Shown here: positions 8,799 to 18,362 of the stretch, piece after piece
Position numbering within the stretch: the stretch's first letter is position 1
Layout: the number at the start of each line of letters is the position of its first letter
Assembly: GCF_004022705.2 (NCBI RefSeq)
Contig: NZ_RZOY02000012.1
Coordinates: forward strand, 1 to 64,000
DNA from: Mesorhizobium sp. M2D.F.Ca.ET.226.01.1.1
Lineage (GTDB): Bacteria > Pseudomonadota > Alphaproteobacteria > Rhizobiales > Rhizobiaceae
Direction of reading: 5' to 3'
DNA length: 64,000 bases
Program-made: the position numbers and the translations under genes
Notes under the pieces: model-generated
Databases searched by the model: none
Told to the model about the DNA's origin: nothing
The model's input: the letters and a program-made list of their open reading frames with translations, nothing else

Positions 8799-9155
8799 AT
8801 GAAAATCGCAGTTGGAATAATCGGGATTCTGCTTGGCTTGGTCTCGATGCTGCAATCCTGTGCTGTCGCCACAGGTGGGAGCCTCGCATCAAACCATGAC
8901 CTCGCTGGCGCTGGCTCGGTTGGCGTTTTGGTCGGGTTGCTGTTTTTCGTTGGCGGTGCCTTTGCGTTCGGATTGCCGCTGGTCTCCGCCATCATTTTCG
9001 TGGTCGGCAGCCTGTTCGCCTTCATCGCGGCGAGTGCCTTTATCGACATGAAGATTTGGGCCTTCGCTGACCTCATTTTGGCCGCCATGGCTTACTTCGC
9101 ATGGCGAAGCGCGCGGGCAGGCAAGGTCAAGACCTCTGGTGAGGCTCCGAAATGA
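8799..9155 (+). CDS. Small integral membrane protein
   Basis: 118 residues with four hydrophobic segments: about 4-24 (also signal-like, with a Cys at 21), 43-62, 63-82 and 88-106, followed by a basic tail (WRSARAGKVK). No family recognised. The stop overlaps the start of the secreted protein at 9152 by 4 bp, so the two are translationally coupled and may act together at the envelope. Confidence 0.7.
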   Translation: MKIAVGIIGILLGLVSMLQSCAVATGGSLASNHDLAGAGSVGVLVGLLFFVGGAFAFGLPLVSAIIFVVGSLFAFIAASAFIDMKIWAFADLILAAMAYFAWRSARAGKVKTSGEAPK

Positions 9156-10123
9156 CAAAGGTGCTTCGGGTTGCCGTCACCTATATCGGGATTGCTCTAA
9201 TCTCAACCTCGCCTACTTTTGCCGACGTATGCCAGGATATGATCGATGCAAATCGCACCGACGTGTATCGGCAAACGCCCATTTCCAAGCTGGATCCGAA
9301 TGGGTTCCAGGTTCTAATCTCACAGGCGGATATGTGTGCCCAATCGGCTGACAAAGCCGATCAGGGAGAAGACGTTCGAGCCCTCACAGGGTTCGAGCAA
9401 AAGCTGCGGGACATACTAGAGGCCACGGACTACAGGCCGGAACTGCTCGAGTTGATTAAGCGCACTCGAGCTCTGCCAAACGATCCTTCATCGAGCGCGG
9501 CCCTGCAACGGATAAAAGTGCGGCTCATCGAAATCCGCAACAACTCGAGCAAGGCCTTCAACTCGAACGAATGGGCAGAATTGGACACGGCCATCGACGA
9601 TAAGGCTGACGATATCCAATCGGCACAGGCGCAACCGGCAAACCCATCGCCAAATCCACCGGCGCTCCAGAATTTCGCTAACCAAAGTTCCTCTGACCCT
9701 CGGATATCAGAGATGACTTGTTCGGTGAGGGGCACCGCCGTTCTTGGTGTGCCGAACATGGGGTCAGAGGACCCCGAGAACGAGGTGGAAGTTGGGCTTA
9801 CCTCCGCCGGTGACTTCATTGTCGAAGGGAAACAGATTGCTGCGGTCGATGTCGTTCGGAATGGCGGGGCAATCACCTTATCGATGATCTCGGTGGAAGA
9901 CTATCTGCTCGCCGGTTCCAAGGATGCGACCGGTGCCTCAATGGGCTTGAGCGACGACGAGAACATGCAATTCCAGGCGATGCAAAAGATGTTCTTAGGG
10001 GGAGCGCTGCACGGTCGGAAAAGGTTCGCGATCTATGACGTCGCCAACAGCCGACTGGCCTTCGCAGACGCTGACGGGCAGCGATTCAAGAACATAGCCG
10101 AAGCGCGCTGTATGGCTAACTGA
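9152..10123 (+). CDS. Secreted/periplasmic protein of unknown function
   Basis: 323 residues with an N-terminal signal peptide (MTKVLRVAV, hydrophobic core, SPTFADV cleavage region near residue 25). A helical central part with Cys pairs follows, then a Pro/Asn/Gln-rich linker (about 155-175) and a C-terminal beta-rich domain of about 140 residues. No enzyme motif was recognised. It is coupled by a 4-bp overlap to the membrane protein gene upstream. A convergent patatin gene lies on its right. Confidence 0.7.
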   Translation: MTKVLRVAVTYIGIALISTSPTFADVCQDMIDANRTDVYRQTPISKLDPNGFQVLISQADMCAQSADKADQGEDVRALTGFEQKLRDILEATDYRPELLELIKRTRALPNDPSSSAALQRIKVRLIEIRNNSSKAFNSNEWAELDTAIDDKADDIQSAQAQPANPSPNPPALQNFANQSSSDPRISEMTCSVRGTAVLGVPNMGSEDPENEVEVGLTSAGDFIVEGKQIAAVDVVRNGGAITLSMISVEDYLLAGSKDATGASMGLSDDENMQFQAMQKMFLGGALHGRKRFAIYDVANSRLAFADADGQRFKNIAEARCMAN

Positions 10124-10234
10124 ACTACAGCTGCTCGGAATACTAGCCTGTCGTTGGGCTGCACAAGCCACGGCGGATCGCAAGGATGACCGTCGCCATT
10201 GACAAACGATGGCGTCCATTGGATCAGACTGCCC

Positions 10235-11533
10235 TCATCGGAAATACTCAATAACAGTGCGCCGAGCCACATCCACAGGACTATTCGATTTATATTGCGA
10301 TGGAGAGAACTCGAATAACGATAAATCGAATGTGAAAAGATCAATACTTTGCTCACGTTCATCTGCACTTAAGAATTGTCCGTCTCTCCCGGGCTCCATC
10401 AAAGTCGAAAAGAGGTCGCGAAACAATCCAACCAACGGCAACGTATCACGAGCTGGGTCATCGTAGGCTTCAAAAGACCTAGGTGCTCCTTCAACCAACC
10501 GAAGGGCTAACATACCAGGGTTCAACGCTGAGCCTGTCCTCTTCGCCAACGAATGCACTTCATTGTCGAACGCATGCACTGGTATATTATTCAACAATCC
10601 TCCATCGAGCCAAAGGCCGCGTAGGGAGCCGAGGATAGGGTCGCTCCATGGAGCATCGACGTATATGGGCTTGAAGACAACGGGAAAACAGGCAGACATT
10701 CCAACTGCCTCCACGACTGGAAAGTGGGGTGTCTGGGATGCCGAAAAGATAACACTCTTCTGCTGCGAAATATTGGTCGCGCATACCGCCAGGTCGGTTC
10801 CTGTGACCTCTTTTAACATCGCAAAAGTCATCGTAGCAGCGTCCTTAAGTCTCGGATTGCGCTGCCATACCGGCAGCCGCGCCACAAATTGCCTGAATTG
10901 CCGTTGCAAATAGGATCTTACTCCCAGGCCAGCGAAGATTCCCCTATCATAAAGAAGGGAATACATATACTCGGGGAAACGGCTCGCAAATTTTCGCAAT
11001 GGAGGAACGTCAGAAAGCTCTTTCGCTATATCTAGTTGCCCAATTGTGTTGGCGGCAAGGGCGAGTGTGACGCCAGACACTCTGACATCAAGGGACCGAA
11101 GCCACGAATAACTGAGCATTTTATTGAATTCGTCCTCATTCCGACGCTTGCTCTGCTGCATCGAGAGAATCAGCTGCGCGACGTCGCGCAATGTGCCCTT
11201 AGTACCGGGCGTATCCACTACAGCCGAAAAATTGCGCGGCTGAAGGCCGCGGCCCTTTCCCGGAACTGGCGGGTCGTAGAATGCATCAAAGTCGCTGTTC
11301 TTATCGAAGATAGCTTTCAAGTCTTTAGACGAACAGCCGAGCGCTAGGAACATAGCCGTAATTGCACCAGCAGAGGTTCCACTAACTCCCTTAAGCTGAC
11401 TATTGGGACGTCCAAAAGGCAATACGGCGAGATCCTCCAGTGCTTGAATGGCCCCAAGATACGTGAACCCAAGGCCTCCGCCGCCCTGGAAGCTCAGGAA
11501 TTTCACATCTGTGGGTTTCTTCAGCTTGGACAC
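10235..11533 (-). CDS. Patatin-like phospholipase
   Basis: 432 residues of the patatin family. The oxyanion loop is FQGGGGLGF (Gly 17-20), the nucleophile elbow is GTSAG with Ser 54, and the catalytic Asp is in LWLDGGLLNN near residue 315, giving the Ser-Asp dyad. Patatins deacylate membrane lipids and act as toxins or as the membrane-destroying effector in several defence systems. Translation starts with GTG directly after the TAG of the 1077-residue gene, so the pair is coupled. No signal peptide is visible, which favours action from the cytoplasm or delivery by another protein. Confidence 0.85.
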   Translation of the reverse strand: MSKLKKPTDVKFLSFQGGGGLGFTYLGAIQALEDLAVLPFGRPNSQLKGVSGTSAGAITAMFLALGCSSKDLKAIFDKNSDFDAFYDPPVPGKGRGLQPRNFSAVVDTPGTKGTLRDVAQLILSMQQSKRRNEDEFNKMLSYSWLRSLDVRVSGVTLALAANTIGQLDIAKELSDVPPLRKFASRFPEYMYSLLYDRGIFAGLGVRSYLQRQFRQFVARLPVWQRNPRLKDAATMTFAMLKEVTGTDLAVCATNISQQKSVIFSASQTPHFPVVEAVGMSACFPVVFKPIYVDAPWSDPILGSLRGLWLDGGLLNNIPVHAFDNEVHSLAKRTGSALNPGMLALRLVEGAPRSFEAYDDPARDTLPLVGLFRDLFSTLMEPGRDGQFLSADEREQSIDLFTFDLSLFEFSPSQYKSNSPVDVARRTVIEYFR

Positions 11534-14500
11534 CTAAACGGGACCCGGCCATTGCTTAAGGCGTCGCCACTCAGCAGCTAATGTGAAAGCTCGGCGAGTA
11601 CATGGCCCGGCAACGCCATCAATCTTGAGCGGAGCGCCGAGAGCGTCGGCGACGCCAAGCTGGTTCATCCGCCGCTGGAACGCCTTTACAACCCGCATGC
11701 CTTCGGCGCTATGAAGGTAGGTTTTCGGATCTGCCTTTGCAGGAATTCCATATCCCAGCGCAGTCATTTCCGCCATCAATGACGCATCGTCCGGCCACTG
11801 GGCGAAATTGTAGGGGACGCCGTTACAAACTTCTGCCGACGGAATATATGGAGTAGTTGCAGGGATAGTTATTTCCCAACTGGGAAGTTGAACGCTTGGG
11901 TCGTCAAGGCAAACCAACGGTGTAGGAAGTGAAAGTTGCCACGGGTCACCATCCGGAATGCCATCTTGCAGGTCTGGGCTGCCCGCAGCTTCAATATCTT
12001 TTATCTCGTCCACGATGGCAATGTAATCGGGATCTCCTGGAACGGGACAATCCTCACCTTCCCAAATTTCCCCATGTTCTAAGTAGTATTTAATATTATT
12101 CTCGAAATATCTCCGCACTGGAATAACCACCCGCGCGTAGCCAGCAGAAAGAAAACGGGAAAAGACAGGATCGGCATCAGCCACCGACAGCCGATCTTCC
12201 CAAGTGTCGTGCCTTCCCCAGAAATATGGGTAGAACGTGTAAACCATATTCTGCCACTCGAACGCTTGTTCGAAGAACTTGACAGTTGGGCCCTCCGCGA
12301 TAGCTTTCGCCGCGTCCAACGTCGGCTCCCCACTGCCGCTCAAGCTTATCGCGCCCATAGAGCCAAAATGCTGATTAGTCAGCAACTCTAAGGCACCTCT
12401 TTTGAGTTCATGCTGCTCCGTGTTGCGGTACTCGACGTCCGAACGCATTACTACCTCGCGAGACTTAGACCGTGCCGCAGCGATCTTTTTGTCATAGTCG
12501 TCTTTGGCCAGGTTGTATGCATCGATAATCGCATGGTAGGTGGCGAGCTGCCACTTTCCGTAAGCTTCGGACGTTCTATGCAGTACAAGCGTCAATCCGA
12601 CGGTCCAATCGTTTGTCAAAAATGGATGAACATGAAAGCCAACGGTGCCACGAAGCGCGTTAACTAAATATGGAGATCCGTGGATGTAGTCGTTTTTTGC
12701 CGTTCCGAGGTACCAGTAGTTCCCGCCCAATATCACAGACAATTTAGCTCTAGCATCTGACCAAATAAATGACATAGCTGGCCATATATAGATCGCTTCG
12801 TAATCCGTGTCTAAAGCGACTGATGGATCTTGCTTCCCTTCCTTTGCTGAACTATCGATCATAGCAGAACCAATCGCCATCGCCGGGGGAGGAGCAGCTA
12901 CCTGCGCATTGTATCGAGCCGCAATCGTTTGATATGTATACTCCGTGATCTGCGCGGCCGTAAAATTCGGCTGTTCTGGCGCAATGAGATGCGAGTCATC
13001 ACTTCTTGGGCTCTTGCTTTGGTAGTAGAGATAACCAACAGCAGGTTCCGGTATAAGAAACTCGATCATAAGCCTGGCACCATAGTTGAAAACCTGGTTC
13101 CAGTATCGCTTCTCCACATATCTATAAACGCCCACTGTTGATTGGGTGGTTGCGATAAATTTATGTACGTTGTCCTCAGTAACTTCAGTTGTGACGGTTA
13201 TAGTCTGCTGCCGTCTAGTGCTTCTCTGTACCTTCTCGACTGCCCTAGATATATTCTCTTTCACGGAAGATCGCGCAACCTTCTCCGCGTTTTCAGCCGA
13301 GCTATTACTTGTGGCGTTAGCATGCGCGGCGACGGTTATAGCCCCATAGGAAGCGGTAACGTTGACGCCCATGTCAGAGGTGCGGTTTTCCTTTTGAACG
13401 TTATCCAGCTCCTGATTCAGCTCGAACCGGTCTGTCGTTTGGAGATCGCGCTCTGTTGACGAGGATTCGTCGACCTCTATCAAAAGTTGTTGTTCTGTTC
13501 TGTCGAGGGTATGATGGGTGCGCGACCGCTCTTCACCCTTTAAAACGTTCTCAATATATGCGACTTCACCCAAAACATATTTCTGAAGTTGCTGTCGAAC
13601 GACCTTCAGGTCGCAGAGGCCTGCCACGCTAACTTGGTTGGGGTTCTTGAAGTCTGGTAGCGTATAGGTTTTATTTATGCCGATAGTAGCAATTATCTTC
13701 TCTATGACGCTAATAATATCGGCCAAACTAAAGGCCAAATCGACGGCAGCGGCGCTAATAATCTCCGAAGTGCGCCACACGATGGAGGGGCTCAGGCCGT
13801 GAAGGAGATCAGCTTCCAATCTAGATCGGTGTGAGGTCAACAAATTCAACAAATAGATTGGGTCGACATCAGCGATATTTGCGAGGCCGAGTTCAGCGTT
13901 GGCAAAATCAGTCAACGCTGGTGGGATGCGCTTTAGTCTGTCGGCGGATAGCTTCAGGACTTGGCGATTGGTGGTGCCAGCGAGCTCTTCGTCGCCAGCA
14001 GCCATGACCTCCATTTCACTCTGCTGCACTGAGAGCGGAGTATATTCAAAATCAAAAGAATCGAATGCGTCCCTGATATAGGCACCAAGAGCCGCCGTGT
14101 TAAGTACCTTGGCGGTTTTTGACCTAGCGGCCGACGCTGCTAAATCTGCTTCCTTCTTGGCATCCGCCTTTTGCTTTTGCCGGAGATCATTTCTTGCGGC
14201 TCGTATGAATTCCGTGAGTTCCCGCGGCATGACAACCTCGGGCCTAATAGCGAGTGACGAAGCTGCGTCGTCTTTGGTTACTGAGGCGGCGTACGTCTTG
14301 GCGTGAAGATAGGCGATCGCGCGGACGATCTCCGGTGCCAATTCATCTCCAGAGTTCGATAGAATAATCCTTGCGGAGAGCTGGTCCCAAAGCCAAAGAA
14401 TAAACTCCTTTGATTTGGCTTCATCATCAAATGGGTTGGGGTCAGCCTGAAGTCTCGAGATGCAATTTGACACGTTGTCGGACGCGGGCAACCCGATGGA

Positions 14501-14767
14501 GGCCGAGCGGACGTTGCTGAACGCGCTCGGAAATTCGCCTTCCGCCGAAACAATAGGGTTCGCCTTAAGGTAGTTCGTACATTCGGCCTCGAAACTGCTC
14601 GAAGGTGCGTTCTTTGACGCCAACGAAGAGAGTTCGGACCAAAGAGCCGTCGCTTCGTTCGGCCTAGTCACCAAGTTCCATTGCCTGGCTTGTGGAGACA
14701 TCGTCTTTGGCGCGCGAACGACGGCATATTTTGTAAGGATATTTTGCGGAACGGTGGTGGTCGCCAT
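11534..14767 (-). CDS. Large uncharacterised protein with C-terminal peptidoglycan-binding-like domain
   Basis: 1077 residues from ATG 14767, chosen because GGGGAT precedes it; an upstream ATG at 14869 lacks one. The N-terminal third is helical with a charged Lys/Ala segment. The middle (about 420-570) is rich in Asp, Glu, Ser, Thr and Asn (DLQTTDRFELNQELDNVQ) and may be a coiled or beta-helical rod. A later part contains VFNYGARLMIEFLIPEPA. The last 90 residues (VVKAFQRRMNQLG, then IDGVAGPCTRRAF) resemble a peptidoglycan-binding type 1 fold. No signal peptide is seen. It is cotranscribed with the patatin, so it may sense for, carry or restrain it. Confidence 0.75.
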   Translation of the reverse strand: MATTTVPQNILTKYAVVRAPKTMSPQARQWNLVTRPNEATALWSELSSLASKNAPSSSFEAECTNYLKANPIVSAEGEFPSAFSNVRSASIGLPASDNVSNCISRLQADPNPFDDEAKSKEFILWLWDQLSARIILSNSGDELAPEIVRAIAYLHAKTYAASVTKDDAASSLAIRPEVVMPRELTEFIRAARNDLRQKQKADAKKEADLAASAARSKTAKVLNTAALGAYIRDAFDSFDFEYTPLSVQQSEMEVMAAGDEELAGTTNRQVLKLSADRLKRIPPALTDFANAELGLANIADVDPIYLLNLLTSHRSRLEADLLHGLSPSIVWRTSEIISAAAVDLAFSLADIISVIEKIIATIGINKTYTLPDFKNPNQVSVAGLCDLKVVRQQLQKYVLGEVAYIENVLKGEERSRTHHTLDRTEQQLLIEVDESSSTERDLQTTDRFELNQELDNVQKENRTSDMGVNVTASYGAITVAAHANATSNSSAENAEKVARSSVKENISRAVEKVQRSTRRQQTITVTTEVTEDNVHKFIATTQSTVGVYRYVEKRYWNQVFNYGARLMIEFLIPEPAVGYLYYQSKSPRSDDSHLIAPEQPNFTAAQITEYTYQTIAARYNAQVAAPPPAMAIGSAMIDSSAKEGKQDPSVALDTDYEAIYIWPAMSFIWSDARAKLSVILGGNYWYLGTAKNDYIHGSPYLVNALRGTVGFHVHPFLTNDWTVGLTLVLHRTSEAYGKWQLATYHAIIDAYNLAKDDYDKKIAAARSKSREVVMRSDVEYRNTEQHELKRGALELLTNQHFGSMGAISLSGSGEPTLDAAKAIAEGPTVKFFEQAFEWQNMVYTFYPYFWGRHDTWEDRLSVADADPVFSRFLSAGYARVVIPVRRYFENNIKYYLEHGEIWEGEDCPVPGDPDYIAIVDEIKDIEAAGSPDLQDGIPDGDPWQLSLPTPLVCLDDPSVQLPSWEITIPATTPYIPSAEVCNGVPYNFAQWPDDASLMAEMTALGYGIPAKADPKTYLHSAEGMRVVKAFQRRMNQLGVADALGAPLKIDGVAGPCTRRAFTLAAEWRRLKQWPGPV

Positions 14768-14969
14768 GTCTATCCCCGCGTAGTAAATTAGCGACAAGGT
14801 GTATTGTAGCGCAAGTCGGCGAGCGGACGGAAGATAGCTTCCGCTAGCTTGGGAAAGTGCTACTGGCAAACGCTGGTGAAATGTGGATTGGAAATAGTGT
14901 ATCAGGGTCAGCTAACATTCGCAAGTAGCCGTCGTTGAAATGTGAATTGAGAGACGGATGGGGCAGTTA

Positions 14970-15122
14970 CCTCATATAGGTCGTCTTCACAGCGAGCGGA
15001 ATGAATACCGTCTCGCGCGGGATTACCCGATGGTGGCTGCGAACTATGCGGCTCAAAGGTCTGCTCTCGCCAAATCGAGTGGGCTGAGCCGGAAAACCGC
15101 TGCCAGGGGAACCAGAAAGTGA
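14970..15122 (+). pseudogene. C-terminal remnant of a MucR/Ros-type regulator
   Basis: In frame with TGA at 15120, the + strand reads DYPMVAANYAAQRSALAKSS followed by GLSRKT. This is almost the same as the C-terminal end of the intact regulator at 17201-17650 (YPMVAPNYAAQRSALAKSSG). The zinc-finger part and the start are missing, and the preceding EYRLARDYP shows a short deletion. The remnant is in the opposite orientation to the intact copy. Confidence 0.7.
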
Positions 15123-15377
15123 CTCGCAAGCAAGATACCACTCGGCGAAAGGAGGTCTAATCCTGCGCTCCGGATTCGAAAGCTGGAGGACCAGACAAGT
15201 ATGTGCCTTCTGCCGCTTGTTCCGCATTTGAGACGCACGACGGGTGATGGATCATGTGCACCCATCGATCGCTGACGCCCCCCAAGCTTCAGGCGGCTTG
15301 CTGAACGGCAGGCCTCTCGCTCAAGCAAAGCGCTTCCGTTCCACGCGGACAGCGACTAAAAAAGCGCTGTTGGGATC

Positions 15378-16412
15378 CTACTGGTCCGGGGTCTGCCTAA
15401 GGTAGATAAAGTCCTTGCTGCTCAACGACCAATCCGGCACCGACGAGCTAGCAGATGCGGCGGAAGCCAATAGTCTCAGCATATCATCAATAGCGCCTAC
15501 TACTGGGAACAATACGTTATTTGTGTCCATTGTCAGCTCAACGATATCTCTCTCCATCTCCGCGATCTGAAGCTTTCTAGCGTATCCTTGAAATATTTGA
15601 TACCTCGGATTTGACCGAGATTTTCTCCCAGATTTCGCCGTAGACGACAATGCCTTTATATCAAAAAAAACAATTATAAGACATAGCAGTATGACGGTCG
15701 GACGTATTTTTCGTCCTAGACACTTTTGCGCGATGATAGAGTGAAATATACCTACCGCGTCACAGAACAATTCGGGATCGTCCTCTGTCTCGCAGCCGGA
15801 CATCGCCATAATGTCTTGCTCTATCCTCTCTTTTATCTTCGGATAGCTTCTCCTAACGTAATGACCGACTTCATGCCCCAATAAAAATCGGGTAACAGCC
15901 TCCTTGGCAAATTGATGCACATGAAGCACATCATGATCGCTAAACACGTTGTAGAACTTGCGCCGAATTGACGTGGCGGATTCCGCGAAGCTTCCGAAGA
16001 CGTGCGACAAGTCCACTATTCTGTTAAAGCTGTCCGGACTCTCCCGCTGAAGGACATTGAACATATCAATAAACCTAACGCCGCGCCTAGGTGAGATGCT
16101 AAAATATGTCGTGCTAAAAGCGCTGTCCGCGTAAATTTCCGGGTTTCGATGATCGCCGAGCAATACTGAGGCCAAATTAGCAATTAGTAGGATCCCCGGG
16201 ACGTTTAGGTGTATCTCATACCTTGTGGTTTCTTGGTCGGTGGCCTTGACTGGATGTTTTACGATCAAGCTTGAAAAGCAATCCGGCGAGATGACAATTC
16301 GCACAAATAATTCATCAACCACCGGGTTGATGAAGTCACTAACGCTCATCTCTTGCATCAATGGCGCAAGTTGGTGAATAGTCAGGCCATCACTTACGAG
16401 ACCAGCGCCCAT
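15378..16412 (-). CDS. HExxH zinc metallopeptidase with a membrane segment
   Basis: 344 residues. FLLGHEVGHYVRR carries HExxH, and downstream DDPELFCDAVGIF gives the ExxxD third-ligand pattern of M48-like gluzincins. A hydrophobic stretch (PTVILLCLIIVFF) after this could cross the membrane. The N-terminal 170 residues match no family I know. The start overlaps the stop of the preceding 81-residue gene (TGATG), so the two are translated together. Proteases paired with a small protein occur in toxin-antitoxin and defence modules, which is only an analogy here. Confidence 0.75.
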   Translation of the reverse strand: MGAGLVSDGLTIHQLAPLMQEMSVSDFINPVVDELFVRIVISPDCFSSLIVKHPVKATDQETTRYEIHLNVPGILLIANLASVLLGDHRNPEIYADSAFSTTYFSISPRRGVRFIDMFNVLQRESPDSFNRIVDLSHVFGSFAESATSIRRKFYNVFSDHDVLHVHQFAKEAVTRFLLGHEVGHYVRRSYPKIKERIEQDIMAMSGCETEDDPELFCDAVGIFHSIIAQKCLGRKIRPTVILLCLIIVFFDIKALSSTAKSGRKSRSNPRYQIFQGYARKLQIAEMERDIVELTMDTNNVLFPVVGAIDDMLRLLASAASASSSVPDWSLSSKDFIYLRQTPDQ

Positions 16413-16657
16413 CAGCGCTTTTTGTTCTTAAACGTTATATTGTAGGCGCTCCGAGCCTTGATACATTCTTCGACGAGAACCACTAGCGATGTCAGAACCT
16501 TAAGGATATCAGGTCCATACTGCAGAGTAATCCGGATTATCTCCGCACCGTCAACGCCATCCTTTTCAATAATCTCTTCAGCCAGCCCGGACTCTTGTGC
16601 AATTGTACGCACCCGCGCCCGCTGTTCCTCGCTTCCTTCAAAAACAATCTCAATCAT
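16412..16657 (-). CDS. Small protein coupled to the metallopeptidase
   Basis: 81 residues. The first half is acidic (FEGSEEQRARVRTIAQESGL). The second half has a hydrophobic helix (PDILKVLTSLVVLVEECI) ending in a Lys-rich tail (FKNKKR). It resembles in plan the short constant components that accompany effectors in bacterial conflict systems, but I cannot name the family. The overlap of its stop with the next start suggests a fixed dose relation with the peptidase, possibly as its regulator or immunity partner. Confidence 0.65.
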   Translation of the reverse strand: MIEIVFEGSEEQRARVRTIAQESGLAEEIIEKDGVDGAEIIRITLQYGPDILKVLTSLVVLVEECIKARSAYNITFKNKKR

Positions 16658-17200
16658 GCTTTGCCTCCCTGCCGCGACGAACTATCGATAAAATGGAGTC
16701 TATCTAGGGGTAAGTTATCGACTACAGCACCGGAACTTCGATTTGCGGCATCGGGCAAACCGAATGTCGAACATCAGGGCAGCCATCGTGCTTCGCCGCT
16801 GACGAGGTGGTTATGAACGACCGCGTCCGACCTCGACACTTATCATAATGAGACGGCCGGTCCAATCACGAAGCGGAGTTGCCATCGACTACAGGTGCCA
16901 AAGGTAGCCTCAGGGACTAACCATTGAGGATGCAGCACATGGGTCGAATAGGCGGAGCTTTGCAAAAGGTTCTTAGCTCATGCATGGCCTCCCACGGTTC
17001 AGAGAACCCCTCCGGACAACCGTCACTATCGGCCCCTCGAACGCCATGGTGCATGTACGACTGCCCGCGCGGCGGCGACAACGTCGGCTTTAGCTTTCAT
17101 TGCGTCCTTCGATGCCTTGTTTGCGGTGGGTAGTAGGGATTGAAGGAAGGCAACGACTATGAAAGCGCCGCCGACCACCTGAAGCGCCGCAAGGTATCCT
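16658..17200. other. Intergenic stretch with no supported gene
   Basis: About 540 bp between the metallopeptidase pair and the MucR-type gene. A 69-codon rightward frame at 16924 has no ribosome site or motif. It may contain promoters of the leftward peptidase operon, but no good consensus was found. Confidence 0.5.
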
Positions 17201-17650
17201 TCATTTCCCGCCGCGCTTGGCCGGAGCTTTTCTCGTCAGCCTCGATCCCTTTCGGCCGAGCCCGCTCGACTTTGCGAGAGCGGATCGCTGTGCCGCATAA
17301 TTCGGCGCTACCATAGGATAGTCCGATTTCAATCCCCACTTGGCCCGGTACTCGTCAGGCGTCAGGCCGTAGTGCACATCAAGATGGCGCTTCAGAGATT
17401 TGAACTTCTTCCCATCCTCAAGGCAGATGATGTAGTCGGGGAACACTGACCTCCTCGGATTGACCGCAGGCGTAAGGATTGGGCTCGCTTGTTCAGTCGG
17501 ACTGCCGATCTTCGACAGCGACGCATTCACACTGTGAATCAACTCGGGCAGTGACGCGACGGGCACAGCATTCTTGCTGACATAGGCAGAAACAATGTCT
17601 GCCGTCAGCTCGATCAAGTGGGTTTGTGCATTCAAAACGGCGTCTGTCAC
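17201..17650 (-). CDS. MucR/Ros-family zinc-finger transcriptional regulator
   Basis: 149 residues with the family plan: a helical N-terminus (TADIVSAYVSKNAVPVASLP), then the single zinc-finger region YIICLEDGKKFKSLKRHL with the conserved LTPDEYRAKW and DYPMVAPNYAAQRS. MucR/Ros proteins bind AT-rich promoter DNA and control exopolysaccharide, motility and symbiosis genes in rhizobia. The Lys/Arg-rich tail is usual. A degenerate copy of its C-terminus lies at 14970-15122, so a regulator gene has been duplicated or shuffled here. The target genes are unknown. Confidence 0.9.
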   Translation of the reverse strand: MTDAVLNAQTHLIELTADIVSAYVSKNAVPVASLPELIHSVNASLSKIGSPTEQASPILTPAVNPRRSVFPDYIICLEDGKKFKSLKRHLDVHYGLTPDEYRAKWGLKSDYPMVAPNYAAQRSALAKSSGLGRKGSRLTRKAPAKRGGK

Positions 17651-17822
17651 AGATGACTCCTAAAGTGCGTGCTATCGAAGATCCTTTACCCGCTTTGCCA
17701 AGAATTACCACCCCGGCAGTAGCCTCGCGTCGGGGCTGCGCGGACCCCTCGTTTCGTCCTATTCTCAATAGGCTGGTTTCACCCAGAGCCAGACTAGTTG
17801 GCCAGATCTCTGCAGCAGCCGC

Positions 17823-18236
17823 CTATTCGGTTCGGGGACGGTTCTCGGTAAATGTCACCGTTCCCTCGTCCCTTACCTGAAATACTGAAATGCCGAGGTA
17901 TTCCAGCGCTGGCGACATCCGGCGAAGGTGTATGTCGAACCATCGAGAAGACGGGATACCAATGGCAAACCGCTCACCCGGAATATCGTTCTGAAACCGC
18001 CAGCCTGCCGTCATCAAGAAGGCCGCACCCGTTCTCGACCAAGCATCGTTTGAGGTGTCGGCTCCCGAGTACGCGCCGCCCTTTGCCTCGATCAACCAAC
18101 GTTCGCCCGTGTCGCCCCGGGTAGCGGCGATATCATAACCCCGAGCTCCGGCCTTGATGGCTTTCACCGCCGAGAATCCGTTTGCTTGCAACCATGCCTC
18201 AATCGCGTCAACGACGCCCTGTTCCCTAAGCGGCAT
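17823..18236 (-). CDS. PD-(D/E)XK nuclease-like protein (restriction-endonuclease-like fold)
   Basis: 137 residues, essentially one domain. GYDIAATR supplies Asp 35 and WLIEAKGG supplies Glu 50 and Lys 52, the D-ExK catalytic set. A preceding helix (VVDAIEAWLQANGF) and a following helical segment fit the core of Mrr/VRR-type nucleases. No partner methylase or helicase adjoins it, so it is not an evident restriction system. Its real substrate is unknown. Relatives act in DNA repair, recombination or defence. Confidence 0.75.
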   Translation of the reverse strand: MPLREQGVVDAIEAWLQANGFSAVKAIKAGARGYDIAATRGDTGERWLIEAKGGAYSGADTSNDAWSRTGAAFLMTAGWRFQNDIPGERFAIGIPSSRWFDIHLRRMSPALEYLGISVFQVRDEGTVTFTENRPRTE

Positions 18237-18362
18237 GTTCCCCGTTCCTCTCCGAGTAAGCGGAAATTACTAGAGCGGCGGCGCACGTTCGTCTAGCTCA
18301 CCGTCAAGCTGCCGATTCTAGACTTTTCGCTCAACTCGACGCATTCTTCTCCTCGGGAGAAG

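Noticed and set aside
16924..17133. 69-codon rightward frame in the gap before the MucR-type gene
   Set aside because: No ribosome site, no motif, Cys-rich chance composition.
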